Assembly: GCA_905215015.1 (NCBI GenBank)
Contig: CAJMOS010000064.1
Coordinates: 1-17,243 of the forward strand
Source of the DNA: an uncultured bacterium
GTDB taxonomy: Bacteria > Spirochaetota > Spirochaetia > Sphaerochaetales > Sphaerochaetaceae
Direction of reading: 5' to 3'
DNA: 17,243 nt
Shown: one piece after another, positions 6,669-14,212 of the stretch
Layout: every line of letters begins with the position of its first letter
How positions within the stretch are numbered: the stretch's first letter is position 1
Made by a program: the position numbers and the translations under genes
Notes under the pieces: model-generated
Seen by the model: only the letters and a program-made list of their open reading frames with translations
What the model was told of the DNA's origin: nothing
The model's database searches: none

Positions 6669-6697
6669 ACTTTATGCCTGAAAGGCATGGCTACCAA
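6669..6697 (-). promoter_or_regulatory. Candidate promoter of the flavoprotein gene
   Basis: Minus strand TTGGTA (6697-6692), 17-base spacer, TAAAGT (6674-6669). The spacer holds the small palindrome ATGCCT-ttc-AGGCAT (6674-6688). The -35 overlaps the last codons of the DUF2207 gene. The hexamers are only fair. Confidence 0.35.
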
Positions 6698-8559
6698 GAC
6701 CTTCCCCCGCCACCACCGAAACCGCCTCCCGCATGTCCGCTATATCCGCCAAACGAGTGCACGGGGGCGGACGGACCGCTGCTGTGCGGGGGCTCGCGAT
6801 AGCTCATGCCGGTCCGCACCGGCGCCATCATCTGTCGTCCGATTGAAGCAAAGACCAGATAGCTGACGACGGGGCTCGGGGTCTCAAGCCAGGCGGGGTT
6901 GAGCATTTGCTCGCCCAAGCGCTCGAATTTGCGGGCCCACTTGTCGTCAAGATCCAGGGCCATCGCGTATCCGAGGATATGGAAGAAGAGTTCAGGAGTC
7001 TGGGAGACCAGCATGCGCAGTTTGTCCATCTCCACCTTGTCGATAAAGTCACGGAACCCAAGGATACGGGAGTGCAACCGGCTCGCGTAGGCGCTCCGGC
7101 GTTCCGTCGCTTGGGCAACCGCGCTCATCAGCGAGGGCAACGCCACCGTGGAAAGGGCGACCAGAATCCCTTGCCTTGATGATAGGTACTGATAGCCTGT
7201 GGCGATGGCGAAGTTGATTGCCGAACCGATAGCGGCAAGGACCAGAATCCATAGCAGCCGTACCAGTTTTCCGGCGAGGCCCGTCTCGTCCGCCTTGAGC
7301 AGGTACCCGTGGGCCGCTTTCGCGACCAATAGCTCGCTAAGCAGCCCGACGGCAAGCATGAGGACCAGAGAGACATCGGGATATCCCCAAGTGGCTCCGA
7401 CCGCTCCCAAGACCATCGGAACCAGCAGGAAAAGCTGGATGGAAAGCTTCTTTCCCTCCGCGACTTGGTCCTTCAAGGTCCGCTCCCCGCGGAAGTAACG
7501 CTTTGTCTCCAGCCTTACCTTCTGGCATGCCATGGCAAAGCTCTCGGTCTGGATATCCCGTGTGGTGACGGTAGTCCCGTCCCCTTCCTTGAACAGGGCG
7601 TCGAAGAACTCTCGCTCGAAGGCACGCTCCCCATCAGGCTCTTTCAACTTGGTCAGTTGCCAGACACCCTTGTGCAGCTCCTTCATCGACAAACACCCTT
7701 GGTCCGCCCAGTAGAAGAACATGCCGGTCAAGTCCCTGCCGTCGACCATGCCATCATACAGATAGCCGATTTCCAGAGGGCTCAGTCCGTCCGGCGCATG
7801 CCAGTCGGCAACCGGGGCCACCAAATCATCCCTTCCATACCGGTCCCAAAGCAGACACGCAAGCCCGCTGAAAAGAATAGCGAGGACGATAGCGGCAAGA
7901 AGCACCTTCGAACCGGTATCACGCTCCGGGGCCACCTCGTCGAAGTACCCTTCGGGAAGCTCGATGCGGATTGTCATGCCCTTTCCCTGCCCGAGGTTGT
8001 CGACCGTGCCGGTAAACGTGTAGCTTGCCTGGTCATAGGAAAGCGGAGCCTGAGTGGTAGAACCCGGGGCGCCATAGGTCAGCCATGCCTTGGGCGTCCC
8101 TCCGGGATCCTTGGGAAGGGTCAGCGAGAAGGATCCTCGGAGAATCGGCGCGTCCCAGTCAGTACCAATCAGATTCAGATAGACCTCGTCATAGTCGTCG
8201 TGGTCGTCGTTTCCTACGGCATATCTATAGGAAAGGAGGTACCGCTTCTTCCCGTAGACCTGCGTGGAGGCATCACCGACACGAAGTTCTGCCCAAGCTG
8301 GGTCGGAAAGGTCGACCTGCACAGGTTCGGAAGAACGGATGTCGGAGATATGCACCTGCTTGCGTCCGAACCGGAGTGGGATATCCTGCAGGAACCCATG
8401 ACGGGGCTGGAGAAAATCGATGTCCAGGACCTGGGAAATCTGGTAGCTGTTGGCACGGTCGACCTGGACATCCAAATGGAAGGAATCAATCAGGAAATCC
8501 GCGGCGAAAAGACGCCCTACCAGCAATAGCGCGCACAGGAGCGCGAACAAACGCTTCAT
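6691..8559 (-). CDS. DUF2207 domain membrane protein
   Basis: A 622-residue predicted membrane protein with the DUF2207 layout. A signal peptide (MKRLFALLCALLLVGRLFA, cleavage near residue 19) leads an extracytoplasmic beta-rich domain with VDRANSYQISQVLDIDF and GFLQDIPLRFG. A membrane helix follows at about residues 217-238, then a cytoplasmic stretch with GLSPLEIGYLYDG and YWADQGCLSM typical of the family. Two or three further hydrophobic segments occur in the region 370-475, and the chain ends with the usual glycine-rich GGGFGGGGGRSW tail. The molecular role of the family is not known. It starts two bases after the lemA stop codon, with GAGGTG about 12 bases before the ATG inside lemA, so it is translated from a lemA-DUF2207 message. 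This pairing is common in bacteria and suggests a joint envelope-related function. Confidence 0.88.
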   Translation of the reverse strand: MKRLFALLCALLLVGRLFAADFLIDSFHLDVQVDRANSYQISQVLDIDFLQPRHGFLQDIPLRFGRKQVHISDIRSSEPVQVDLSDPAWAELRVGDASTQVYGKKRYLLSYRYAVGNDDHDDYDEVYLNLIGTDWDAPILRGSFSLTLPKDPGGTPKAWLTYGAPGSTTQAPLSYDQASYTFTGTVDNLGQGKGMTIRIELPEGYFDEVAPERDTGSKVLLAAIVLAILFSGLACLLWDRYGRDDLVAPVADWHAPDGLSPLEIGYLYDGMVDGRDLTGMFFYWADQGCLSMKELHKGVWQLTKLKEPDGERAFEREFFDALFKEGDGTTVTTRDIQTESFAMACQKVRLETKRYFRGERTLKDQVAEGKKLSIQLFLLVPMVLGAVGATWGYPDVSLVLMLAVGLLSELLVAKAAHGYLLKADETGLAGKLVRLLWILVLAAIGSAINFAIATGYQYLSSRQGILVALSTVALPSLMSAVAQATERRSAYASRLHSRILGFRDFIDKVEMDKLRMLVSQTPELFFHILGYAMALDLDDKWARKFERLGEQMLNPAWLETPSPVVSYLVFASIGRQMMAPVRTGMSYREPPHSSGPSAPVHSFGGYSGHAGGGFGGGGGRSW

Positions 8560-8561
8560 TG

Positions 8562-9113
8562 TCAGAATTTCACCTCGACCCGCTGCTTCGCCTCTTCCTC
8601 GATGGAAAGATACTTGCAGGGTTCGTAGTGGGCCATGCCGGCGACGATGTTGGAGGGAAAGCTCTGCACAAGGTTGTTCATCAACTTGACGTTGGCGTTG
8701 TAGTACTTGCGGGACTGCTTCAGGTCCTCCTCGATCGAGGACAACTGCTTCTGCAGGTCGATGAAGGAGGAGTTCGCCTTCAGGTCGGGATAGGCTTCGC
8801 TGAGGGCGAACAGACTTCTCAGCGCGGTAGTGAAGCCCTTGCTGGCCTCTTCCTTCTCGTCCCTCGTGGTGGCGGCTACAGCGCTATTGCGGGCCTGGAT
8901 GACCGCTTCCAGCGTCCCCTTCTCATGGGCCGCATAGCCCTTGACTGTTTCCACCAGGTTGGGGACCAGGTCATAACGCTTCTTCAGTTCGGTATCGATG
9001 GCAGCTCCCGCTTCTTCAATCTGGTTTTTGGCGCGCACCAGCTTGTTGTAGGTGCTGGCATAAAAAAGCCCGAAACAGGCAATCACGGCAATAAGGATCA
9101 GCAATGCGCTCAT
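8562..9113 (-). CDS. lemA: LemA family protein
   Basis: A 183-residue LemA protein: an N-terminal membrane anchor (residues 3-21), then a long helical domain. The family landmarks are present: YNKLVRAKNQIEEAGAAIDTELKKRYDLVPNLVETVKGYAAHEKGTLEAVIQARN, given here only as its order YNKLV ... DLVPNLVETVK ... HEKGTLEAV, followed by EAYPDLKAN and a closing SIEEEAKQRVEVKF. The anchor places most of the protein in one aqueous compartment, probably outside the cytoplasm. The start has AGGAGAGAG just upstream. It is the first gene of a two-gene unit with the DUF2207 protein. The biochemical function of LemA is not established. Confidence 0.94.
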   Translation of the reverse strand: MSALLILIAVIACFGLFYASTYNKLVRAKNQIEEAGAAIDTELKKRYDLVPNLVETVKGYAAHEKGTLEAVIQARNSAVAATTRDEKEEASKGFTTALRSLFALSEAYPDLKANSSFIDLQKQLSSIEEDLKQSRKYYNANVKLMNNLVQSFPSNIVAGMAHYEPCKYLSIEEEAKQRVEVKF

Positions 9114-9166
9114 ATCTCTCTCCTGACTGCCATTCTTCCCTACTTTCCTTCTTGAGTCAAATTCTC

Positions 9167-9196
9167 TTTATGGATCATTCAATAAAGTCCTCACAA
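9167..9196 (-). promoter_or_regulatory. Candidate promoter of lemA-DUF2207
   Basis: Minus strand TTGTGA (9196-9191), 18-base spacer, CATAAA (9172-9167). It overlaps an imperfect inverted repeat with perfect outer arms CTTTAT and ATAAAG (9166-9187). It lies back to back with the argR promoter. Confidence 0.4.
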
Positions 9197-9199
9197 TGT

Positions 9200-9228
9200 T
9201 TGCGTTTGATGGAAGAGTATTGTATATT
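9200..9228 (+). promoter_or_regulatory. Promoter of argR-pgi
   Basis: TTGCGT (9200-9205), a 17-base spacer and TATATT (9223-9228). The -10 is covered by an ARG-box-like palindrome. The leader to the argR ATG would be about 35 bases. Confidence 0.6.
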
Positions 9229-9235
9229 TATGCAA
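9220..9235 (+). promoter_or_regulatory. ARG-box-like operator
   Basis: TTGTATATTTATGCAA matches the 16-base core of the classical ArgR box (NTGAATWWWWATTCAN) at eight of ten fixed bases, with all four central positions A/T. After three bases, the usual spacing of paired ARG boxes, comes a poorer second site (9239-9256) in which only the right half ATTC is clear. It covers the -10, so autorepression of argR and co-control of pgi is inferred. Confidence 0.55.
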
Positions 9236-9269
9236 GGAAAACTATTTGCATTCGGTTTGAGGAGACATC

Positions 9270-9740
9270 ATGCGCGAGAGAAGCAACCGCCTTGCGGTAG
9301 TCAAGGAACTGATCAAGAACAACCGCATTGACAACCAGGACACGCTGCTGGACATGTTGAAACACGAAGGATACCACGTGACGCAGGCGACGCTGAGCCG
9401 TGACCTGAAAATGCTCAAAGTCGGAAAAATCTCCGATGGCTGGTCCGGGTATTATTATGCCCTGCCGGAAAACGACATGGTCAGCGAAAGCGAGAAAAGC
9501 TACATCCAGGATGTCCGCCGCGGCATCCTTTCCATCGAGTTCTCCGGAAATATCGGAGTCGTCAAGACCCGTCCAGGCCACGCCAACAGCGTTGGTATCG
9601 CCCTGGATATCCTGGCGCTTCCGGAAATTCTTGGGACGGTGGCGGGAGATGACACGATTTTCATCATCCTCCGTGAAGGGATGACGAAAGAGGACCTGCT
9701 CGAAAGTTTCAAAACACGTATCCCAGAGGTGACAGATTGA
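9270..9740 (+). CDS. argR: Arginine repressor ArgR
   Basis: A 156-residue transcription regulator of the ArgR/AhrC family, which binds ARG boxes as a hexamer when arginine is present. The N-terminal winged helix-turn-helix ends in VTQATLSRDLKMLKV (about residues 37-51). The C-terminal oligomerisation and arginine-binding domain shows GHANSVGIALD and the hallmark GTVAGDDTIFII (about 123-134), with the Asp pair that contacts arginine. The ATG at 9270 follows GAGGAG. An ARG-box-like site lies on its own promoter. The last base of its TGA stop is the first base of the pgi start, so the two are translationally coupled. No arginine biosynthesis or catabolism gene is in the window, so its targets elsewhere are unknown. 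Confidence 0.95.
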   Translation: MRERSNRLAVVKELIKNNRIDNQDTLLDMLKHEGYHVTQATLSRDLKMLKVGKISDGWSGYYYALPENDMVSESEKSYIQDVRRGILSIEFSGNIGVVKTRPGHANSVGIALDILALPEILGTVAGDDTIFIILREGMTKEDLLESFKTRIPEVTD

Positions 9741-11317
9741 TGGAGTTCAAGAATCTTGACCAAACGAAGGCGCTCGCTGCCCTTCAGAAAGACAGGAAGG
9801 TATCGGTGCGAGAGGCACTGACGACCGAACGCATCGCAAAGTACCAGAGCCCGGAGGCCGGCGGGCTTCTTTCCTACCATTATGCGGCCATGCCGGTCGA
9901 CGACCAGATCCTGGACGACCTGCAGAAGCTCAGCGACGAGCAGGAGCTGATTGCCAAATACAAGGCCCTGTTGGGTGGAGAGGTGATGAACACCGGCGAA
10001 AAGCGGCTGGTGCTTCACCAGCTCTCCCGTGGCCAGGTGCTTCCCGCCCCAGTGATTGCCGATGGCGAGGACAAGGGCAAGTTCTACAGGAGCCAGCTGG
10101 AGAGGATCAAGGAATTCAGCGAGCAGGTCCGGAGCGGCAAGCTGGTCGGCTCGACCGGCAAAAGCTTTACCACCGTCTGCCAGATCGGCATCGGTGGCAG
10201 CGACCTCGGTCCGCGCGCCCTGTATCTCGCCCTGCAGGGCTACGCCCAAGGCAAGGGCATCAAACAGCTCGAGGGCAAGTTCATCAGTAACGTCGACCCG
10301 GATGACGCGGCCCAAGTGATCGACACGCTCGACATGGAGCGCACGCTGTTCATCCTGGTCAGCAAGAGCGGCACGACGCTGGAGACCCTGACCAACCGCG
10401 ACCTGGTGATCGACGCGATCAAGGAAAGCGGCATCAAGGGCATCGACCCGGCACAGCATATGGTGGCCGTGACCAGCAAGACCAGCCCTCTGGCCAAGAG
10501 CAAGGATGTCCGGGAGGCCTTCTTCTTCGACGATTATATTGGCGGACGTTACAGCTCTTCCTGCGCGGTGGGTGGTGTCGTCCTTTCCCTGGCCTTCGGC
10601 TATGATGTCTTTCAGGAGCTGCTTGACGGCGCTCACCAGGCGGATGTCGCGGCCCTGGAGCCCAATATCCGGAAGAACGCTTCCCTGCTCGACGCGCTTA
10701 TCGGTGTCTACAACCGCAATGTGCTCGGCTATCCATCGACAGCGATCCTGCCGTATTCACAGGCGCTTTCCCGTTTCCCTGCCCATCTCCAGCAACTGGA
10801 CATGGAAAGCAACGGAAAACACGTCAACCGAGATGGGAAACCGGTCTCGTACGCGACTGGCCCGGTAATCTTCGGTGAGCCGGGAACCAACGGCCAGCAC
10901 TCCTTCTACCAACTGCTTCACCAAGGCACCGACATCATCCCGCTGCAGTTCGTCGGTTTCAAGCAAAACCAGCGTGGCAAGGATATCGTGATCCAAGGCT
11001 CGACCAGCCAGCAGAAGCTTTGCGCCAACCTGGCGGCCCAGATTGTCGCCTTTGCCCGCGGCAAGGACGATGAGAACCCCAACAAACAGTTTGCCGGGAA
11101 CAGGGTCAGCAGCCTGCTGGTGGCCAAGGAGCTGACGCCGGCGGTGCTTGGAGCCTTGCTCGCCCACTACGAGAACAAGGTGATGTTCCAGGGCTTCCTC
11201 TGGAATCTGAACTCCTTTGACCAGGAAGGCGTGCAACTGGGCAAGACCCTTGCCAAGCAAGTGCTCGCGGGTTGCCCAGGCGATCCGGTGCTCAAGGCGT
11301 TCAGCGACCTGCTATAG
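9740..11317 (+). CDS. pgi: Glucose-6-phosphate isomerase
   Basis: The 525-residue enzyme interconverts glucose 6-phosphate and fructose 6-phosphate in glycolysis. The sugar-phosphate binding parts are visible: GIGGSDLGP (about 150-158), SKSGTTLET, the first signature region DDYIGGRYSSSCAVGG, the catalytic-base region FGEPGTNGQHSFYQLLHQG with E380, and FDQEGVQLGK ending in K502. Where the E. coli-type enzyme has HHQKL, including the ring-opening His, this protein has STSQQKL (421-427). I recall similar replacements in related spirochaetal enzymes, so this is probably a clade trait and not inactivation. I chose the ATG at 9740, directly joined to the argR stop as TGATG, over the TTG one codon upstream; AGAGGTGA lies at suitable spacing. 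A strong terminator follows. Confidence 0.96.
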   Translation: MEFKNLDQTKALAALQKDRKVSVREALTTERIAKYQSPEAGGLLSYHYAAMPVDDQILDDLQKLSDEQELIAKYKALLGGEVMNTGEKRLVLHQLSRGQVLPAPVIADGEDKGKFYRSQLERIKEFSEQVRSGKLVGSTGKSFTTVCQIGIGGSDLGPRALYLALQGYAQGKGIKQLEGKFISNVDPDDAAQVIDTLDMERTLFILVSKSGTTLETLTNRDLVIDAIKESGIKGIDPAQHMVAVTSKTSPLAKSKDVREAFFFDDYIGGRYSSSCAVGGVVLSLAFGYDVFQELLDGAHQADVAALEPNIRKNASLLDALIGVYNRNVLGYPSTAILPYSQALSRFPAHLQQLDMESNGKHVNRDGKPVSYATGPVIFGEPGTNGQHSFYQLLHQGTDIIPLQFVGFKQNQRGKDIVIQGSTSQQKLCANLAAQIVAFARGKDDENPNKQFAGNRVSSLLVAKELTPAVLGALLAHYENKVMFQGFLWNLNSFDQEGVQLGKTLAKQVLAGCPGDPVLKAFSDLL

Positions 11318-11338
11318 GAAAAAATGGTTCATGGTCGG

Positions 11339-11364
11339 CTTCCCCGGTTTCCGGGGAAGTTTTT
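11339..11364 (+). terminator. Rho-independent terminator of argR-pgi
   Basis: CTTCCCCGG and CCGGGGAAG form a perfect 9-bp stem with a TTT loop, followed by TTTTT. It begins 22 bases after the pgi stop. On the other strand the hairpin lies just after the sulfatase remnant's stop but lacks an adjacent T tract. Confidence 0.93.
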
Positions 11365-11368
11365 GTAT

Positions 11369-12547
11369 TCAAGCATCAGGAATCTGGCCCCATGCAAAAG
11401 AAGAAAGGTCAACAGTCGGCTCGTCCTGAACAGCAAGTTCCATCTCCTCTTTGAGAGACAGCATGGCCTCTCTGTCCTCCGGATAAACCCTTTTCGGGAA
11501 AACAGGGAAATTTCGCTCGAGAAAAGGATGCGCGACATACGGTTCTCGGACGACCAGTTTACCGCCTACGACATCGCCCTCAAGCCCATATTGTCCTTCA
11601 TAATCAGTAAGCGTTTGGTTCATCGTATCCGCGATAGCACGATATTTTGGGTCTTGGGCGTGGAGGTATAAGAGATTCTCCTGTTCTTTCGGATCATGCA
11701 CCATATCAAAGAGTTCCTCTTTCCCTCCTCCGAAATAATAGGTGTATTTGTATTCCTTGGTCCTCATACTGATCCACCGTTTGCAACCTTCATGGTATTC
11801 AGAGAACACGCGGCTGCGGTCCTTTTTCCCTTTTTGGAAAAGACTACCGCCAGGAAGAGGAAGATCCCCAGGATACGGGATGCCCGCCATATCGAGGAAC
11901 GTCGGCATCAGATCGTTCAGGTCGATGAATGCATCAGAGTCCACTGTTCCTTTCATCCCCCTCGGGTATTTTGCCACGAATGGAATTCGCTCGGAACTAT
12001 CATACGGAACGAACTTCTGGAAAGTATCGTTGTCTCCGAACATCTCCCCATGATCGCTCGTGAAAACAATCAGCGAATCGTCATACATTCCATACTGTTT
12101 GAGAGCGTCAATGATTCGGCCAACCTGATAATCAACGAAAGAAATGGCGCTGTAGTACAGTTGCTTTGCCCTGAGAATCTGCTTGACGGAGGATTGGTCG
12201 ACAATAGCTTGGTTCTCCTTGGCGATTTCGCTGATTGGCGTTTTCGAATGGTATGGTGCAGCCAACTCGGTGTCATCATACAGATGTGCCCAGGCATGAG
12301 GCACGTCAAACGGTGGATGGGGCTGGATGAAGGAACTCCACAACAGCAAAGGTCTGGTTCCATGGTTTTCTCTGATGGTGGCAATGGAGCGATCAGCGAC
12401 CCACGTGGAACCATGATGTTCTTCAGGAATGAGAGACTGTTGGGGTTTCATATAAAGATAATGGCGGACCCCGTGGACACTCTGCACTTTGCCCCACCCC
12501 TGGTGCTTGAGATATTCAAGGAATGTCTCTTCTCTCGGAGAAAAGAA
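11369..12547 (-). pseudogene. Sulfatase A remnant, N-terminus deleted
   Basis: The frame holds about 390 residues of a type I sulfatase (alkaline phosphatase fold) without its N-terminal ~100 or more residues. Recognisable parts are FLEYLKHQGWGK, HGS/WVADRSI, FIQPHPPF, the metal-binding FTSDHGEMFGDN, SSERIPFVAKYP and PTFLDMAGIPYPGD, and a C-terminal YFGGGKEELFDMVHDP. The family sequence can be followed upstream through codons that lie before any good start, until a stop at 12550-12548; GTG at 12487 is the first in-frame start and has no convincing ribosome site. The formylglycine motif CxPxR and the N-terminal metal Asp pair are missing, so it cannot be an active sulfatase. It abuts sulfatase B remnant, facing away from it. 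Base composition is lower in GC than neighbours. Confidence 0.85.
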
Positions 12548-12768
12548 TTATCCAATATGCCGAATACCAAAACGAGGCGATGATCACTGACGGGAAATGG
12601 AAACTCTCCCGAAATGGAAGTGGAGAACCGTACCAACTCTTCGATCTGATTCATGATCCGGACGAACTGGTAAATCTCGCACATTGCGGGCTGGCCGCGG
12701 AAACGTACTACAAGGAGGTACTTGATGGCAAGAGACAAGAAACCCAACATCGTTCTGCTTGTAACTGA
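12523..12768 (+). pseudogene. Sulfatase B remnant, C-terminal piece only
   Basis: About 80 codons that match only the end of a type I sulfatase: IIQYAEYQNEAMITDGKWKL, then the family pattern YQLFDLIHDPDELVNLA. Upstream a stop codon at 12508-12510 closes the frame, and the upstream DNA is sulfatase A in the opposite direction. The active-site half is gone. The ATG at 12523 is just an internal codon without a clear ribosome site. Its end overlaps the start of the intact sulfatase C by 44 bases in another frame, and the sulfatase C ribosome site AAGGAGG lies inside it. This suggests that B and C were once a co-transcribed pair of sulfatase genes. Confidence 0.8.
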
Positions 12769-14212
12769 CCACCAGCTTTTTCAGAACCACCCATTCATCA
12801 AACGTCCCATTTGGGACATGTTCAGACAGCAATCGTTCGTTTTCTCGAAAGCCTGTTGCTGTACGCCGCTTTGCGGTCCTGCACGCCGCACCCTACTCTC
12901 TGGTCTTTATCCTCACCACCACCAGAATCTATTCAACCAGGCTCCTGCGCCGTTTACCCAGGATACCTACCTCGAACGGCTAGCAAAGGCCGGGTATCAT
13001 AACTATGCCTTTGGCAAATGGCATGCAGGGCCAGGCACAGCCCTCGACCACGCGACATCTGGGTATTCGTTACCTGGGTATGGGAATCCTTACACTTCAC
13101 CGGAATACAAGGCATATTTGGATACGTTTCATCTTCCAATGGCAAGCCATTCGATTTTCCAAGTCTTTCCCAATCCCAACACCAAGGCGACATTCCCAGA
13201 TCTCGTTGACGGAGCGACAGGATATGTGTGTACGGGCTCATGGTGCGGAGAGCAATGCATTGGCCGAACAGATATGCCAAAAGAAACCCATGAAGCCTTT
13301 TTCCTGGCTCATCTTGCCTGCGAACAACTAAAACAGCTTGCGAAAAACCGCAGTAGCCAACCTTTTCATCTCAGAGTTGATTTCTGGGGCCCGCACCAGC
13401 CCTATTTCCCGACCCAGGAGTATATCGACCTCTACAAGGATGAGCATATCCCCGAGTTTGGAAGCTACCACGATACATTGAAGGATAAGCCAACCACCTA
13501 TAAGCACATGAATCGTCCGATTGCAAACGAAAAAGGGGAAATGATTGTTCCAAGCGTCTTTCCATGGAGCACATGGGAGCGTTTCCTGAAGGTAGCCTAT
13601 GCCCACACAACGATGATTGATGATGCAATCGGGCTCATTCTCCACCAGCTGGAAGAGTCTGGTTTCGGCGAAGACACCATTGTCATTTGGACCAGCGATC
13701 ACGGAGACGCCCTGGCAAGCCATGGAGGAATGTTTGATAAAGGTAGCTTCATGACCGAGGAAACAATCCGCATTCCTCTTGCCATCCGCATGCCAAACCG
13801 AAGCCCCAAAGAAAGTACCGCGTTGGTCAATTCCATCGATATCGCTCCGACCATCCTTGATATGGCCGGCACTGGATTTGAAACCCCTATTGATGGCACA
13901 AGCCTTGTGCGGATTATCAATGGAGAGCAATCCGAGGTACGAAGACAGATGCTTCTGGAAAGCTTCGGACAAGGATACCGGGATACCACCCAAGTGCGGA
14001 CCTTGGTCGATGGACATTACAAGTACAATGCGACCCAAGGGGATATTGACGAGCTGTACGACCTCGACCATGATCCCTTTGAGATGCATAACCTTGTTTT
14101 CGAACAGTGCTACCAAAAGAAACGGGTTGAGATGCGGGGAAGGCTCAAGTCTGAGATGGTCTCGTACGGCGAACAGGAACCAGCTTGGATGAAGGCTCCA
14201 CCAAAACCCTGA
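12725..14212 (+). CDS. Type I sulfatase, cysteine-type, intact
   Basis: A 495-residue sulfatase that removes sulfate esters from an organic (probably sugar) substrate. All active-site parts are present: D15 in VTDHQ for the metal, LCGPAR with C50 as the residue converted to formylglycine (CxPxR form), KWH (K98, H100), GPHQP (H224), and SDHGD (D325, H326) followed by K339. The C-terminal subdomain has DELYDLDHDPFEMHNL. There is no signal peptide, so it should act in the cytoplasm and needs an anaerobic sulfatase-maturating enzyme encoded elsewhere. The ATG at 12725 is chosen over the TTG one codon upstream because AAGGAGG stands six bases before it. Two broken sulfatases lie upstream. GC is lower than in most of the window (24 of 60 in the line 13081-13140). 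The subfamily and sugar are not identifiable by eye. Confidence 0.93.
   Translation: MARDKKPNIVLLVTDHQLFQNHPFIKRPIWDMFRQQSFVFSKACCCTPLCGPARRTLLSGLYPHHHQNLFNQAPAPFTQDTYLERLAKAGYHNYAFGKWHAGPGTALDHATSGYSLPGYGNPYTSPEYKAYLDTFHLPMASHSIFQVFPNPNTKATFPDLVDGATGYVCTGSWCGEQCIGRTDMPKETHEAFFLAHLACEQLKQLAKNRSSQPFHLRVDFWGPHQPYFPTQEYIDLYKDEHIPEFGSYHDTLKDKPTTYKHMNRPIANEKGEMIVPSVFPWSTWERFLKVAYAHTTMIDDAIGLILHQLEESGFGEDTIVIWTSDHGDALASHGGMFDKGSFMTEETIRIPLAIRMPNRSPKESTALVNSIDIAPTILDMAGTGFETPIDGTSLVRIINGEQSEVRRQMLLESFGQGYRDTTQVRTLVDGHYKYNATQGDIDELYDLDHDPFEMHNLVFEQCYQKKRVEMRGRLKSEMVSYGEQEPAWMKAPPKP

Noticed and set aside
9500..10636. A 378-codon open frame on the minus strand
   Set aside because: It is antisense to argR and pgi and has no protein-family features.
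11696..12583. A 295-codon open frame on the plus strand across the sulfatase A remnant
   Set aside because: The minus-strand frame has clear sulfatase motifs, while this one has none.
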